Shown here piece after piece: positions 30,508 to 39,700 of a stretch of 64,000 bases of DNA (the first letter of the stretch is position 1; every line of letters begins with the position of its first letter). The DNA is from Mycobacterium sp. Root265 (lineage in GTDB: Bacteria > Actinomycetota > Actinomycetes > Mycobacteriales > Mycobacteriaceae), in the NCBI RefSeq assembly GCF_001428895.1, contig NZ_LMJA01000030.1, positions 222,896 to 286,895 of the forward strand. The letters run 5' to 3'. The notes beneath the pieces are model-generated. The model searched no databases. It was given only the letters and a program-made list of their open reading frames with translations, and had not been told where the DNA came from. Both the position numbers and the translations under genes were made by a program.

Positions 30508-31616
30508 GCCTGCACCGGGAGGCCGTCCGGACAGCACGCAGTGTCGTCGTCAAGATCGGCACCACGGCACTGACCACCCCGTCCGGGGTGTTCGACGCCG
30601 GGCGACTGGCCGGGCTGGTCGAGGCCATCGAAGGCCGGATGAAGGCCGGCTCCGATGTCGTCATCGTGTCCTCGGGCGCGATCGCGGCGGGCATCGAACC
30701 GCTCGGATTGAGCAGGCGCCCCAGCGATCTGGCGACCAAGCAGGCCGCCGCCAGCGTCGGGCAGGTGGCTCTGGTCAATGCCTGGAGCGCGGCGTTCGCG
30801 CGCTACGAGCGCACCGTCGGGCAGGTATTGCTGACCGCGCATGATATCGCGATGCGGGTGCAGCACAACAACGCTCAGCGCACACTGGATCGGCTGCGGG
30901 CACTGCACGCGGTGGCGATCGTCAACGAGAACGACACGGTGGCCACCAACGAGATCCGCTTCGGTGACAACGACCGGCTCTCGGCACTGGTGGCACACCT
31001 CGTCGGCGCGGACGCGCTGGTGCTGCTCTCCGATATCGACGGTCTCTACGACGGTGACCCGCGCAAGGCCACGGCCGACAAGCCCGCCCGGTTCATCCCC
31101 GAGGTGGCCGCCGACGGTGACCTCGACGGTGTGATCGCCGGGCGGGGGAGCAGTCTGGGCACCGGAGGGATGGCCTCGAAGCTGTCCTCGGCCCTGCTCG
31201 CCGCGGACGCCGGGGTGCCGGTCCTGTTGGCCGCAGCGGCCGATGCCGCGGCCGCTCTGGACGACGCGTCGGTGGGCACGGTCTTCGCTCCGCGCTCCGA
31301 ACGCATGTCGGCGCGGCGGTTCTGGGTGCGCTACGCGGCCGAGGCCAGCGGCGCGCTCACACTGGACGAAGGTGCGGTGCACGCGGTCGTGCGGGGCAGG
31401 CGATCGCTGTTGCCCGCCGGCATCACCGCGGTATCCGGCAAATTCCACGGCGATGACGTCGTCGAACTGCGCGGGCCGGATGGGGAGACGGTCGCCCGCG
31501 GTGTGGTGGCCTATGACGCGGCCGAATTGGCCGACATGATCGGCCGCTCCACCCGCGAACTGCCACCGGAATTACGGCGTCCCGCCGTGCACGCCGACGA
31601 CCTCGTCGCGACCTGA
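30504..31616 (+). CDS. proB: Glutamate 5-kinase
   Basis: First step of proline synthesis, phosphorylating glutamate. The kinase domain (residues about 1-260) has [26 protein letters not shown] and the [17 protein letters not shown] segment; the C-terminal PUA domain (about 275-365) is present with [11 protein letters not shown]. 370 residues is typical for the long form. GTG 30504 overlaps the obg stop (GTGA). proA lies about 10 kb downstream, split from proB by nadE, rbsK and accessory genes. Confidence 0.96.
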   Translation: MSLHREAVRTARSVVVKIGTTALTTPSGVFDAGRLAGLVEAIEGRMKAGSDVVIVSSGAIAAGIEPLGLSRRPSDLATKQAAASVGQVALVNAWSAAFARYERTVGQVLLTAHDIAMRVQHNNAQRTLDRLRALHAVAIVNENDTVATNEIRFGDNDRLSALVAHLVGADALVLLSDIDGLYDGDPRKATADKPARFIPEVAADGDLDGVIAGRGSSLGTGGMASKLSSALLAADAGVPVLLAAAADAAAALDDASVGTVFAPRSERMSARRFWVRYAAEASGALTLDEGAVHAVVRGRRSLLPAGITAVSGKFHGDDVVELRGPDGETVARGVVAYDAAELADMIGRSTRELPPELRRPAVHADDLVAT

Positions 31617-31852
31617 CCTGAAACCGCCGAATCCGGCATTTCACAGGTACCTGTGATTTCCAGCTAATTCTGGTTGGCAAATTTGCCGCAGACAAATGGG
31701 GCGTTGCCTGCAACTTTGCGTTCGCCCCGCGTTGTCGCTGATCATGATCACAATGCCCCTGCATGACGATGCCTTGAGCTAATGCCGCCATGGTGCCGAA
31801 TATCGCGGTATGCTCCCTCCCAATAAAGTGTCAGCAAAGGGGAAGTAGGGGC
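31617..31852. promoter_or_regulatory. Intergenic region with two perfect palindromes before the PIG-L gene
   Basis: TCACAGGTACCTGTGA (31641-31656) and TGATCATGATCA (31739-31750) are exact palindromes without spacers. The first lies 25 bases after the proB stop and could end that transcript or bind a regulator; the second is about 100 bases before the PIG-L start. TATGCT (31809-31814) is a possible -10, and AAGGGGAAG a good ribosome site for ATG 31853. No gene in this stretch. Confidence 0.5.
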
Positions 31853-32476
31853 ATGACACGTCGATCGGTACTCGCGGTAGGGGCGCATCCCGACGATATC
31901 GAACTTGGCTGCGGGGGCGCCTTGGCTAAGCATGTCGCGGCCGGTGACAAAGTCGCGATGCTGGTGGTGACCCGCGGTGAGGAAGGCCCCGGCCGGTCGG
32001 CCCAACGTGTTTCCGAGCAGCTGGCAGCCGTCGAAGTACTCGGCGTGGACACCTTGCTGTGGGGCGAAGGGTTCCTGGACTGCCGGGTGTCACTGCAGGA
32101 ATTCGAACTCGTGCACCTCATCGAGGACGCCATCGAGCAGGTTTCGGCCACCGTCATCTACACCCATATGGCCAATGACAGCCACCAGGATCACCGGGTC
32201 GTCTCGCGGTGCACCATGGGTGCGGCGCGCTGGGTGTCGACCATCATGGCCTACGGCGGACCGTCGGCGGTCAGCTTCAACCCCACCTCGTTCATCGACA
32301 TCTCCGATTCCCTCGACAAGAAGGTCGAGGCCCTGATGTGCCATGTCTCGCAGGCCGAGGCCAGCGAGAAGGTCAGCGCGTCGTGGGTGCGCAGCGCGGC
32401 CGAGCATTACGGATTTCTGTGCAGGCGCCCGTTCGCCGAGGGTTTCGAACCGATCCGCCAGGTCGTCGATTTCTGA
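31853..32476 (+). CDS. PIG-L (LmbE-like) N-deacetylase
   Basis: A 207-residue zinc-dependent deacetylase of N-acetyl sugars. The metal-binding AHPDDIELGCGG (residues 11-22) and the second motif HQDHRVV (about 109-115) are both complete. ATG 31853 is preceded by AAGGGGAAG. The next gene, a UDP-galactopyranose-mutase-like flavoprotein, starts only four bases after its stop, so the two likely act on the same nucleotide- or lipid-linked sugar, perhaps in a cell-surface glycan. It is not MshB or Mca by length or context. Confidence 0.87.
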   Translation: MTRRSVLAVGAHPDDIELGCGGALAKHVAAGDKVAMLVVTRGEEGPGRSAQRVSEQLAAVEVLGVDTLLWGEGFLDCRVSLQEFELVHLIEDAIEQVSATVIYTHMANDSHQDHRVVSRCTMGAARWVSTIMAYGGPSAVSFNPTSFIDISDSLDKKVEALMCHVSQAEASEKVSASWVRSAAEHYGFLCRRPFAEGFEPIRQVVDF

Positions 32477-32480
32477 GGCT

Positions 32481-33797
32481 GTGCCGAACATCGATCCTGT
32501 CGCTGTGCCAACGTTTCTCGTAGTGGGCGCCGGCACCACCGGTATCGGCGCCGCGGTCCGCCTCACCGAACTCGGTATCGACCACCTCGTGGTGGACGCC
32601 GGGGATCGGCTCGGCGGGATGTCCGCCTCGGTCACCGACGACGCCGGCTTCACCTGGGATCTGGGTGGCCATGTGCTGCACAGTCACTTCGCCGACTTCG
32701 ACCGTGCCGTCGAGGCCAGCGGCGTCCGGCTCAACCACGTCACCCGCAACGGCTGGGTGTGGCTGTACGGCGACGGGCCACAAAGCCTGGTGCCCACGCC
32801 GATTCAGCAGCAGCTCACCGAGTTGCCCACGGATCTGGACCCTGACGCCCCGGTCGACCATCTTGCCGACTACTACCGCAACAACTTCGGCAGCCGGCTC
32901 TATGACGAGTTCTTCGAGCCGTACAACCGCAAGATGTGGACCCTGCCGCTGGAGGACGTCGACCACGAATGGACCTCGCTGCGCAGCGGAAGCGCCGCGC
33001 GCAATGTCCCGGTGCTCGGGTTGGCCGGCGGGCCGCCGCCACCGGCGTCGACGTTTCCGTATCCGGTCGGGGGGACCGGAGCGCTGTGGCAGGCGGTGCA
33101 CGACCGGTTGATGACACCGGCTTCGGTCCGGCTGCGGACCCGGGTGCTCGATGTGGACCCCGTCGCCCGGGAGGCGCACCTGGACGACGGCAGCACGGTG
33201 GCGTTCCGGTTCTGTATCAGCACCGCCCCGGTCACCGCCGCGTTGGGCTGGATCGGCTGGTCCGAGCCGGCGCAGACCCTGCGCGCCAGCAGAGTTCACG
33301 CAGTCGGCCTGGGATATGACGGTCCGCCACCGGCGACGCTGGCGGACAAGACCTGGCTGTACTGCCCGGCGGAATCGGTGCCCTGGTACCGCGCGACGAT
33401 GCTGAGCAATTACGACCCGGCCAACGCCGGACCCGGCCGGTGGAACATCCTGTGCGAGGTACCGGTTTTCGCCGACGACGCGATATCGGCGCAGGACGCG
33501 GTCGAGGGTGTGCAACGCTCGCTGCAGCTGCTCGGCGCCGACCCGGCACGGGTGGTCGGCCGCTTCGCCGACACCCTGGACTTCGGCTACCCGGTGCCCA
33601 CGCTGGGGCGGGATCGACTACTGCGCGAAGCCGACGAGCGGTTACGCGCGCACGGCATCTACAGCCGGGGCCGCTTCGGGGGCTGGCGGTACGAGTCGTC
33701 GAACCAGGACTACGGCTACGTCCAGGGCCGCCAGGCCGTCGACAATGCGCTGTCGGGCACGCCCGAGGATGTCTACTGGCACCCGGAGCGGTTCTGA
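32481..33797 (+). CDS. UDP-galactopyranose-mutase-like / amine-oxidase-fold flavoprotein
   Basis: A 438-residue FAD protein. The dinucleotide site is FLVVGAGTTGIGAAVRL, followed by VVDAGDRLGGMSAS and DLGGHVLHSH. The central FFEPYNRKMWTLPLEDVDHEW resembles the FxPYNxKxW signature of UDP-galactopyranose mutase relatives used in surface-sugar synthesis. GTG 32481 gives the best N-terminus, though GAGG lies close; GTG 32505 is an alternative eight codons in. It forms a pair with the PIG-L deacetylase. Exact reaction unknown. Confidence 0.78.
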   Translation: MPNIDPVAVPTFLVVGAGTTGIGAAVRLTELGIDHLVVDAGDRLGGMSASVTDDAGFTWDLGGHVLHSHFADFDRAVEASGVRLNHVTRNGWVWLYGDGPQSLVPTPIQQQLTELPTDLDPDAPVDHLADYYRNNFGSRLYDEFFEPYNRKMWTLPLEDVDHEWTSLRSGSAARNVPVLGLAGGPPPPASTFPYPVGGTGALWQAVHDRLMTPASVRLRTRVLDVDPVAREAHLDDGSTVAFRFCISTAPVTAALGWIGWSEPAQTLRASRVHAVGLGYDGPPPATLADKTWLYCPAESVPWYRATMLSNYDPANAGPGRWNILCEVPVFADDAISAQDAVEGVQRSLQLLGADPARVVGRFADTLDFGYPVPTLGRDRLLREADERLRAHGIYSRGRFGGWRYESSNQDYGYVQGRQAVDNALSGTPEDVYWHPERF

Positions 33798-33812
33798 GCA
33801 CGTCCGCATCGG

Positions 33813-34448
33813 CTAACCCTCCAGATACAAAGCACCCCTGATGATTTCGGTCAGCGTGCCCGCCAGTTCGGCGTCATAGGAACTGGGCTGTAACGGCAGG
33901 TTCTGCTGGCATACCCGCTCCACCATCCACACCAGGCTGCTGGCCGTGGTGGCCGCGGGCAGCGCGGCGCGGATGGATCCGTCGGCTTGGCCGGCCTCGA
34001 TGACACCGGCGAACTGCGCGCCGATCCCGGTGAGCAGTTCGCGGTAGGTCTCACCGACCTGCGCGTCGTAGCCGGCCATCTCGTTGAGTGCGATGAGCAC
34101 CGGTTGGTGGCGCCGGTAGCTGGCGATGATGCGGGCCATGGCCGAGCGGATGTCGGTGGGGTCGCGGCGTCCGGCCACCGTCCACCACTGGGCGGCGTCC
34201 TCGGTCAGGTCGCCGAACACCTGGCGCGCCAACCGGCGCAGCAGATCGCCCTTGTCCTCGAAGTAGATGTAGAAGCTGGCCCGGGATATCCCGGCCTCGG
34301 TGGCGAGGCGGTCGACGCTGAGCTCGGTGAAACTGGTGCCATCGGTCATCAGCCGGTCGGTCGCGTCCAGCAGCCGGCGTTCGATCTGTGCGCGGCGCTC
34401 CTGGCGGTTGGCCTGCGACTTGCGCGTTGCCCGTGTCACCGATGGCAT
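33813..34448 (-). CDS. TetR-family transcriptional repressor
   Basis: A 211-residue regulator. The N-terminal helix-turn-helix is clear (FTELSVDRLATEAGISRASFYIYF, residues about 40-63), followed by a ligand-binding domain without recognisable signature. The DNA-binding region is preceded by a basic arm (TRKSQANRQERRAQ). TACGCT lies six bases before ATG 34448, so it is probably leaderless. It is divergent from a cytochrome P450, and a perfect palindrome lies in the shared promoter, implying it represses both genes. Confidence 0.9.
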   Translation of the reverse strand: MPSVTRATRKSQANRQERRAQIERRLLDATDRLMTDGTSFTELSVDRLATEAGISRASFYIYFEDKGDLLRRLARQVFGDLTEDAAQWWTVAGRRDPTDIRSAMARIIASYRRHQPVLIALNEMAGYDAQVGETYRELLTGIGAQFAGVIEAGQADGSIRAALPAATTASSLVWMVERVCQQNLPLQPSSYDAELAGTLTEIIRGALYLEG

Positions 34449-34454
34449 GTGCCC

Positions 34455-34507
34455 AGCGTATCGGCCACCGCATCATCTTGACTAGACACGCTGTCTAGAC
34501 TTATTGT
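34455..34507. promoter_or_regulatory. Divergent tetR/P450 promoters with TetR operator
   Basis: Rightward: TTGACT (34479-34484), a 17-base spacer, TATTGT (34502-34507), then seven bases to the P450 ATG. Leftward: TACGCT (34460-34455, minus strand), six bases before the TetR ATG. The perfect palindrome CTAGACA-CGC-TGTCTAG (34482-34498) occupies the P450 spacer and the leftward -35 zone, ideal for blocking both promoters. Confidence 0.75.
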
Positions 34508-34514
34508 CGCAGAC

Positions 34515-35780
34515 ATGACTGTGTCACCGATCACAACCGCTCGGCGCTCCTATGACCCCATCGACATCTCGTCGAAGGTGTTCTGGGCGACCACGGCTGC
34601 TGAGCGAGAGAAGTCCTTTGCTCAACTGCGGGCGCAACGACCGGTGAGCTGGCACCGGCCGGTCGAGGAGACGCTCCTGCCCGACCCCGAGGATCCCGGC
34701 TATTGGGCCGTCACGCGCCATGCCGACATCCAGGCCGTGAGTCGCGACAGCGAGACGTTCCTGTCCGGGAAGGGCGTGCTGTTCGACAGCGTGCCCGAAG
34801 AGCTGCTGGAGGCCTCGCAGTCGTTTCTGGCCATGGATGCGCCGCGGCACACGCTGATCCGCAAGGTGGTGCATTCGGCGTTCACACCGCGGCAGGTGGC
34901 CCGGATCGAAACCTCGATCAAGGCCAATGCCCGCGCGATCGTCGAGGAGCTCAAGGCCGCAGGCAGCGGGGTCGATTTCGTCGACCAGTGCGCCAAGGAA
35001 CTTCCGATCCGCACGCTCTCGGACATGGTGGGCATCCCGGAATCAGAGCGCCAGCAGGTCGCCCACGCTGCCGATGCGTTGGTGTCCTGGGCCGATCCGA
35101 TCTACCTGGACGGCCGCAATGCACTGGAAGTACTGCTGACCAGCCAGTTCTATCTGCATCAGGTCGCTCAGGCGCTGGCCGCCGATCGCCGGGAGACCCC
35201 GGGTGACGATCTGATCAGTGCGCTGGTGCACGCCGAGGTCGACGGGGATCGGCTCACCGACGCCGAGGTGTCGGCGTTCTTCGTGTTGCTGGCGGTCGCC
35301 GGTAACGACACCACCCGACAGGCCAGCAGCCACGCGCTGAAGGCGCTCACCGACTTCGGTGACCAACGGGCTTGGCTGATGGAGGATTTCGATGACCGCA
35401 TCGGCGGCGCAGTCGAGGAGTTCGTGCGGTGGGCCAGCCCGGTGATGACGTTCCGGCGCACCGCCGCCGTCGACGTCGAACTCGGCGGCCAGCAGATCGC
35501 GGCCGGTGACAAGGTCGTCATGTTCTACGCATCGGGCAACTGGGACACCGAGGTCTTCGACCGCCCCGAACGGTTCGACCTCAACCGGAAACCCAACGCC
35601 CATCTGAGTTTTGGCGGCGGCGGACGGCACTTCTGCCTGGGCGCGCATGTGGCCCGGACGCAGCTTCGGGCGTTGTTCGGTGAGCTGCTGAACCAGTTGC
35701 CGGATATCGCCGCCGGTGAACCCGCCTACCTGCAGGGCAATTTCGTGCACGCCATCCGGGCCATGCCCTGCACTTTTTAG
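34515..35780 (+). CDS. Cytochrome P450 monooxygenase
   Basis: A 421-residue soluble P450. Visible: I-helix AVAGNDTTRQ, K-helix ExxR in EEFVRWASP, and the haem loop FGGGGRHFCLG with the thiolate Cys at about residue 374. The sequence style (LFDSVPEELLEASQSFLAMDAPRHTLIRK) is close to mycobacterial P450s that act on lipids and steroids, but the subfamily cannot be fixed. No redox partner lies next to it. Transcript apparently leaderless and under TetR control. Its stop overlaps the convergent sirtuin gene by four bases. Confidence 0.93.
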   Translation: MTVSPITTARRSYDPIDISSKVFWATTAAEREKSFAQLRAQRPVSWHRPVEETLLPDPEDPGYWAVTRHADIQAVSRDSETFLSGKGVLFDSVPEELLEASQSFLAMDAPRHTLIRKVVHSAFTPRQVARIETSIKANARAIVEELKAAGSGVDFVDQCAKELPIRTLSDMVGIPESERQQVAHAADALVSWADPIYLDGRNALEVLLTSQFYLHQVAQALAADRRETPGDDLISALVHAEVDGDRLTDAEVSAFFVLLAVAGNDTTRQASSHALKALTDFGDQRAWLMEDFDDRIGGAVEEFVRWASPVMTFRRTAAVDVELGGQQIAAGDKVVMFYASGNWDTEVFDRPERFDLNRKPNAHLSFGGGGRHFCLGAHVARTQLRALFGELLNQLPDIAAGEPAYLQGNFVHAIRAMPCTF

Positions 35781-36610
35781 CCTGTCGGCGTGGATGCGAG
35801 CTCGCCGGCGAGCAGCGTCAGCAGCTCCGAGCAGCCCGCCTCCAGCTTCACCGTGGCCAGCGCGTCACCGCGGGTGGGTCCGCGGTTGATGATGGCGATC
35901 GGCATACCCGCGGCGGCCGCATGCCGGACGAACCGGTAGCCGGAGAACACCGTCAGCGACGAGCCCGCGACCAGCAGGGCATCGGCGGCGTCGACCAGTG
36001 AAAAAGCTTGCTGCACACGCTCCTTGGGCACGCTCTCGCCGAAGTAGACGATATCGGGTTTGAGCATGCCGCCGCAGCGCGGGCAGTCGAGATACCGGAA
36101 GCTGGAGGTGTCGTCCACCACGGCGTCCGCGTCGGGGGCGACTGCGATACCCCCCACCTGTTCGGCACGTTCGGCGAACCCCGGGTTGAGCGCCTCCAGT
36201 TCGTCGGCCAGTGCCTCGCGGGACATGGTGCGCCCGCAGTTCAGGCACACGACCTGGGCGTAGGTGCCGTGCAGGTTGACCACGTGCGTGCTGCCGGCCT
36301 TCGTGTGCAGCAGGTCGACATTCTGGGTGATCAGCCCCGTCACCACCCCGGCGGACTCCATGCGTGCCAGCGCGCGGTGGCCGGCATTCGGAACGGTATC
36401 GTCCATGTGGCGCCAGCCGAGATGATTACGCGCCCAGTAGCGCTGCCGGAACACCGGGTCGGAGCGGAACTGGCCGATCGTCATGGGATTGCTGGGCGGG
36501 GAATCGGGCCCACGGTAATCAGGGATTCCCGAATCGGTGGACATCCCCGCACCGGTGAGGACCGCCACCCGGCATCCGGTCAGAGCCGCGACCAATTCGG
36601 GAGCATCCAC
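35777..36610 (-). CDS. Sir2-family NAD-dependent protein deacylase
   Basis: A sirtuin removing acyl groups from lysines with NAD. Motifs: GAGMSTDSGIPDYRG, TQNVDLLH, catalytic His in NLHGTY, and zinc Cys pairs CLNC and CPRC. I prefer GTG 36610 (277 residues, MDAPELVAALTG) because TATCCT lies seven bases upstream as a leaderless promoter; ATG 36652 would add 14 unremarkable residues and leave only nine bases to the divergent gene. It overlaps the P450 stop at its 3' end. Confidence 0.88.
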   Translation of the reverse strand: MDAPELVAALTGCRVAVLTGAGMSTDSGIPDYRGPDSPPSNPMTIGQFRSDPVFRQRYWARNHLGWRHMDDTVPNAGHRALARMESAGVVTGLITQNVDLLHTKAGSTHVVNLHGTYAQVVCLNCGRTMSREALADELEALNPGFAERAEQVGGIAVAPDADAVVDDTSSFRYLDCPRCGGMLKPDIVYFGESVPKERVQQAFSLVDAADALLVAGSSLTVFSGYRFVRHAAAAGMPIAIINRGPTRGDALATVKLEAGCSELLTLLAGELASTPTG

Positions 36611-36661
36611 CTCATCGAGGATAGGCGCGTCCAGCCCATCGACGCATGGCATGGTGGCCCC

Positions 36662-37591
36662 ATGGCGTGGCTCTCACCCGATCAGCTGGCCGATCGCTGC
36701 CGGCGCGCCGCGGCGGCGGCTCTGGCGGCCGGTCGTGCGCTCGGACTGCAGGCCGAGTCCGCGACCGTCCTGCACGACGTGTTCTCGGTCGTGGTGCGAC
36801 TGGATCCGACTCCCGTGGTGGCGCGGGTGCCGGTGGTGCTGCCGCAGGGTTACACGCCGGACCTGCAGCAGGCCCGTCAGCAGCGTGAACTCGACGTGGT
36901 CGCCTGGCTCGACGCCCAGGGTGTGCCGGTCATACCACCCAGCCCGCTGGTGCCGCGGACCCCGGTGCGCCACGACGGATTCCCGATGACGTTCTGGGAG
37001 TTGGCCGACGTGGCACCCGATCACGAGCCCTACTCCGGTGTGGCCATCACCAAGAGCGCCGAACTGCACGCCGGGCTCTCCGGGTACCGCGCGCCGCTAC
37101 CGTTCCTCGCGCCGTTCAACGAGGCGGCGCCGGGCATGTTCGCCGCACTCGAGGAGTCCGAGCTGTTGAGCTCCGCCGACATCGACCGGGCTCGTGCCGA
37201 ATACGCCGCGTTGCGCACGGAGCTCTGCGACTCGGCCGCGTTCGCCGCGCGGCATCCCGGTGTCACGGTGCAGGCCGTGCAGGGAGATGGCCCGTCACAC
37301 AACGTCATCCGCACCACCAGCGGCATCAAGTTCTCCGATTTCGAGGACGTGTCACTCGGTCCCGTCGAATGGGATCTGGCGATGCTGGGCCCCGAAGCGG
37401 TCGCCGAGTACGACGCCGCCGCGGTCCGGCTCGGGCTGCGGCCCACCGATCCGCAGGTGCAACGCCTCATGGACACGGCCCGCGCCATGCAGTTCATCAG
37501 CTGTGCGACGTTGGTGCCCCAGCTGCCGGTGCTGGCAGATGGGCTGGCCTCGGTGATTGCGAGCTGGCGGGCATCGGCGCCCCTGACCTGA
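36662..37591 (+). CDS. Aminoglycoside-phosphotransferase-like (APH fold) protein
   Basis: A 309-residue protein of the APH/choline-kinase fold. The catalytic loop reads VQGDGPSHNVI, where the Asp and Asn are kept but the usual His before GD is Gln; the metal-binding motif is KFSDFEDVSLGPVEWDLA. An ATP-binding N-lobe is suggested by SVVVRLDPTPVVARVP. ATG 36662 is the only good start. It is divergent from the sirtuin and precedes nadE by 34 bases. Many such proteins phosphorylate unknown metabolites, so no resistance role should be assumed. Confidence 0.78.
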   Translation: MAWLSPDQLADRCRRAAAAALAAGRALGLQAESATVLHDVFSVVVRLDPTPVVARVPVVLPQGYTPDLQQARQQRELDVVAWLDAQGVPVIPPSPLVPRTPVRHDGFPMTFWELADVAPDHEPYSGVAITKSAELHAGLSGYRAPLPFLAPFNEAAPGMFAALEESELLSSADIDRARAEYAALRTELCDSAAFAARHPGVTVQAVQGDGPSHNVIRTTSGIKFSDFEDVSLGPVEWDLAMLGPEAVAEYDAAAVRLGLRPTDPQVQRLMDTARAMQFISCATLVPQLPVLADGLASVIASWRASAPLT

Positions 37592-37613
37592 CCTGAGTTG
37601 TTGCGCGCAATGC

Positions 37614-37619
37614 CAGAAT
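37614..37619 (+). promoter_or_regulatory. -10 element for leaderless nadE
   Basis: CAGAAT lies six bases before GTG 37626 and no ribosome site is visible. Confidence 0.4.
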
Positions 37620-37625
37620 GGCCGG

Positions 37626-39698
37626 GTGGACTTCTACTCCGCCTACCGACACGGCTTCGTCCGCGTGGCCGCCTGTACACACCACACCGCCCTGGCCGAT
37701 CCGGCTGCCAACGCCGAATCGGTGCTGCGGCTGGCCCGGGAATGCCATGACGAGTCCGTCGGGCTGGCGGTGTTCCCGGAACTGACGCTGAGCGGCTACT
37801 CGATCGAGGACATCCTGCTGCAGGACACCCTGCTCGACGCCGTCGAAGACGCGCTGGCCACCGTGGTCGCCGCATCCGCGGATCTGCTGCCGGTGCTGGT
37901 CATCGGCGCACCGTTGCGGCACCGCAACCGGGTCTACAACACCGCCGTGGTGATTCACCGCGGTGCGGTGCTCGGAGTGGTGCCCAAGTCCTACCTGCCG
38001 AACTACCGCGAGTTCTACGAGCGTCGGCACTTCGCGCCCGGTGACGGGGTGACCGGAACGATCCGGCTCCACGGGGACGCCGGGGCGAGCGGAGCGGCGG
38101 GGGCCAGTGATGTGCCGTTCGGGTCCGATCTGCTGTTCGCCGCCGCCGACCTCCCGGACTTCGTGCTGCACGTCGAGGTCTGCGAGGACATGTGGGTGCC
38201 CGTGCCGCCGAGCGCGCAGGCGGCTCTGGCCGGTGCGACGGTGCTGACCAACCTGTCCGGCAGTCCGATCACCATCGGCCGGGCCGATGACCGCAAGCTG
38301 CTGGCCCGCTCGGCGTCCTCGCGGTGCCTGGCCGCCTACGTCTATGCCGCTGCCGGTGAGGGTGAGTCGACCACTGACCTGTCCTGGGACGGGCAGACGA
38401 TGATCTACGAAAACGGGGTGCTGCTCGCCGAGTCCGAACGCTTCCCCAAGGGGGAGCGGCGCAGCGTCGCCGATGTCGACGTCTCGATGCTGCGCGGCGA
38501 GCGGTTGCGGATGGGCAGTTTCGACGACAACGCCCGTGCGCACCGCGGCACCGTGGACGCGTTCCGCACGGTCGAGTTCACCCTCGACCCGCCCGACGGT
38601 GATATCGGGCTGCGCCGTCAGGTGGAGCGGTTCCCGTTCGTACCGTCGGATCCCACTCGGCTGCAACAGGATTGCTACGAGGCCTACAGTATCCAGGTCG
38701 CCGGCCTGGAGCAGCGGCTACGCGCACTGAACTTCCCCAAGATCGTGATCGGCGTCTCCGGCGGACTGGACTCCACCCACGCCCTGATCGTCGCCGCCCG
38801 CGCGATGGACCGGGAAGGCCGGCCGCGCAGCGACATTCTCGCGTTCACCATGCCGGGGTTCGCGACCGGTGATCGCACCAAAGGCAACGCCATCGCGCTC
38901 AGCCGGGCACTGGGGGTGACGTTCGCCGAGATCGACATCCGGGAGACCGCACAGCTCATGCTCACCGAGATGGACCACCCGTTCGGCCGTGGCGAGAAGG
39001 TCTACGACGTCACCTTCGAGAACGTGCAGGCCGGGCTGCGCACCGACTACCTGTTCCGGCTGGCCAACCAGCGTGGCGGCATCGTGCTGGGCACCGGCGA
39101 TCTCTCCGAGCTGGCGCTGGGCTGGTCCACCTACGGCGTCGGTGACCAGATGTCGCATTACAACGTCAACGGCGGTGTGCCGAAGACGTTGATCCAGCAC
39201 CTGATTCGGTGGGTCATCTCATCGGGTCAGTTCGACGATGCGGTCGACGAGGTGCTCCAGTCGGTGCTCGACACCGAAATCACCCCGGAGCTCGTGCCCA
39301 CCGGCGAGGACGAAGAGATCCAGAGCAGCGAGGCCAAGGTGGGGCCCTATGTGCTGCAAGATTTCTCGTTGTTCCAGGTGCTGCGCTTCGGATTCAGTCC
39401 GTCGAAGGTGGCGTTCCTGGCCTGGCACGCGTGGCACGACGCCGAACGTGGACACTGGCCGCTGGGCTACCCGCTGGACAAACGGCCCGCCTACTCCCTC
39501 AAGGAGATCCGGCGCTGGTTGCAGGTCTTCGCGCAGCGCTACTACTCGTTCTCCCAGTTCAAACGATCGGCGCTGCCCAACGGTCCCAAGGTCTCGGCCG
39601 GCGGTGCGCTGTCGCCGCGCGGCGACTGGCGGGCACCCTCGGACATGTCCGCCCGCATCTGGCTCGACGAGATCGAGCGCAACATTCCGGAGAGTTAG
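37626..39698 (+). CDS. nadE: Glutamine-dependent NAD synthetase
   Basis: Last step of NAD synthesis: amidation of nicotinic acid adenine dinucleotide. At 690 residues it has an N-terminal nitrilase-type glutaminase (triad Glu52 in FPELTLSG, Lys121 in [14 protein letters not shown], Cys186 in VEVCEDMW) and a C-terminal synthetase with PP-loop [12 protein letters not shown]. Glu52 and Lys121 match the M. tuberculosis numbering; the Cys is about ten residues later because of an Ala/Gly/Ser-rich insert (about residues 151-160). GTG 37626. Confidence 0.96.
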   Translation: MDFYSAYRHGFVRVAACTHHTALADPAANAESVLRLARECHDESVGLAVFPELTLSGYSIEDILLQDTLLDAVEDALATVVAASADLLPVLVIGAPLRHRNRVYNTAVVIHRGAVLGVVPKSYLPNYREFYERRHFAPGDGVTGTIRLHGDAGASGAAGASDVPFGSDLLFAAADLPDFVLHVEVCEDMWVPVPPSAQAALAGATVLTNLSGSPITIGRADDRKLLARSASSRCLAAYVYAAAGEGESTTDLSWDGQTMIYENGVLLAESERFPKGERRSVADVDVSMLRGERLRMGSFDDNARAHRGTVDAFRTVEFTLDPPDGDIGLRRQVERFPFVPSDPTRLQQDCYEAYSIQVAGLEQRLRALNFPKIVIGVSGGLDSTHALIVAARAMDREGRPRSDILAFTMPGFATGDRTKGNAIALSRALGVTFAEIDIRETAQLMLTEMDHPFGRGEKVYDVTFENVQAGLRTDYLFRLANQRGGIVLGTGDLSELALGWSTYGVGDQMSHYNVNGGVPKTLIQHLIRWVISSGQFDDAVDEVLQSVLDTEITPELVPTGEDEEIQSSEAKVGPYVLQDFSLFQVLRFGFSPSKVAFLAWHAWHDAERGHWPLGYPLDKRPAYSLKEIRRWLQVFAQRYYSFSQFKRSALPNGPKVSAGGALSPRGDWRAPSDMSARIWLDEIERNIPES

Positions 39699-39700
39699 TC

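Noticed and set aside
36611-36652. Upstream ATG for the sirtuin gene
   Set aside because: It would leave nine bases between divergent start codons and place a good promoter hexamer inside the coding region.
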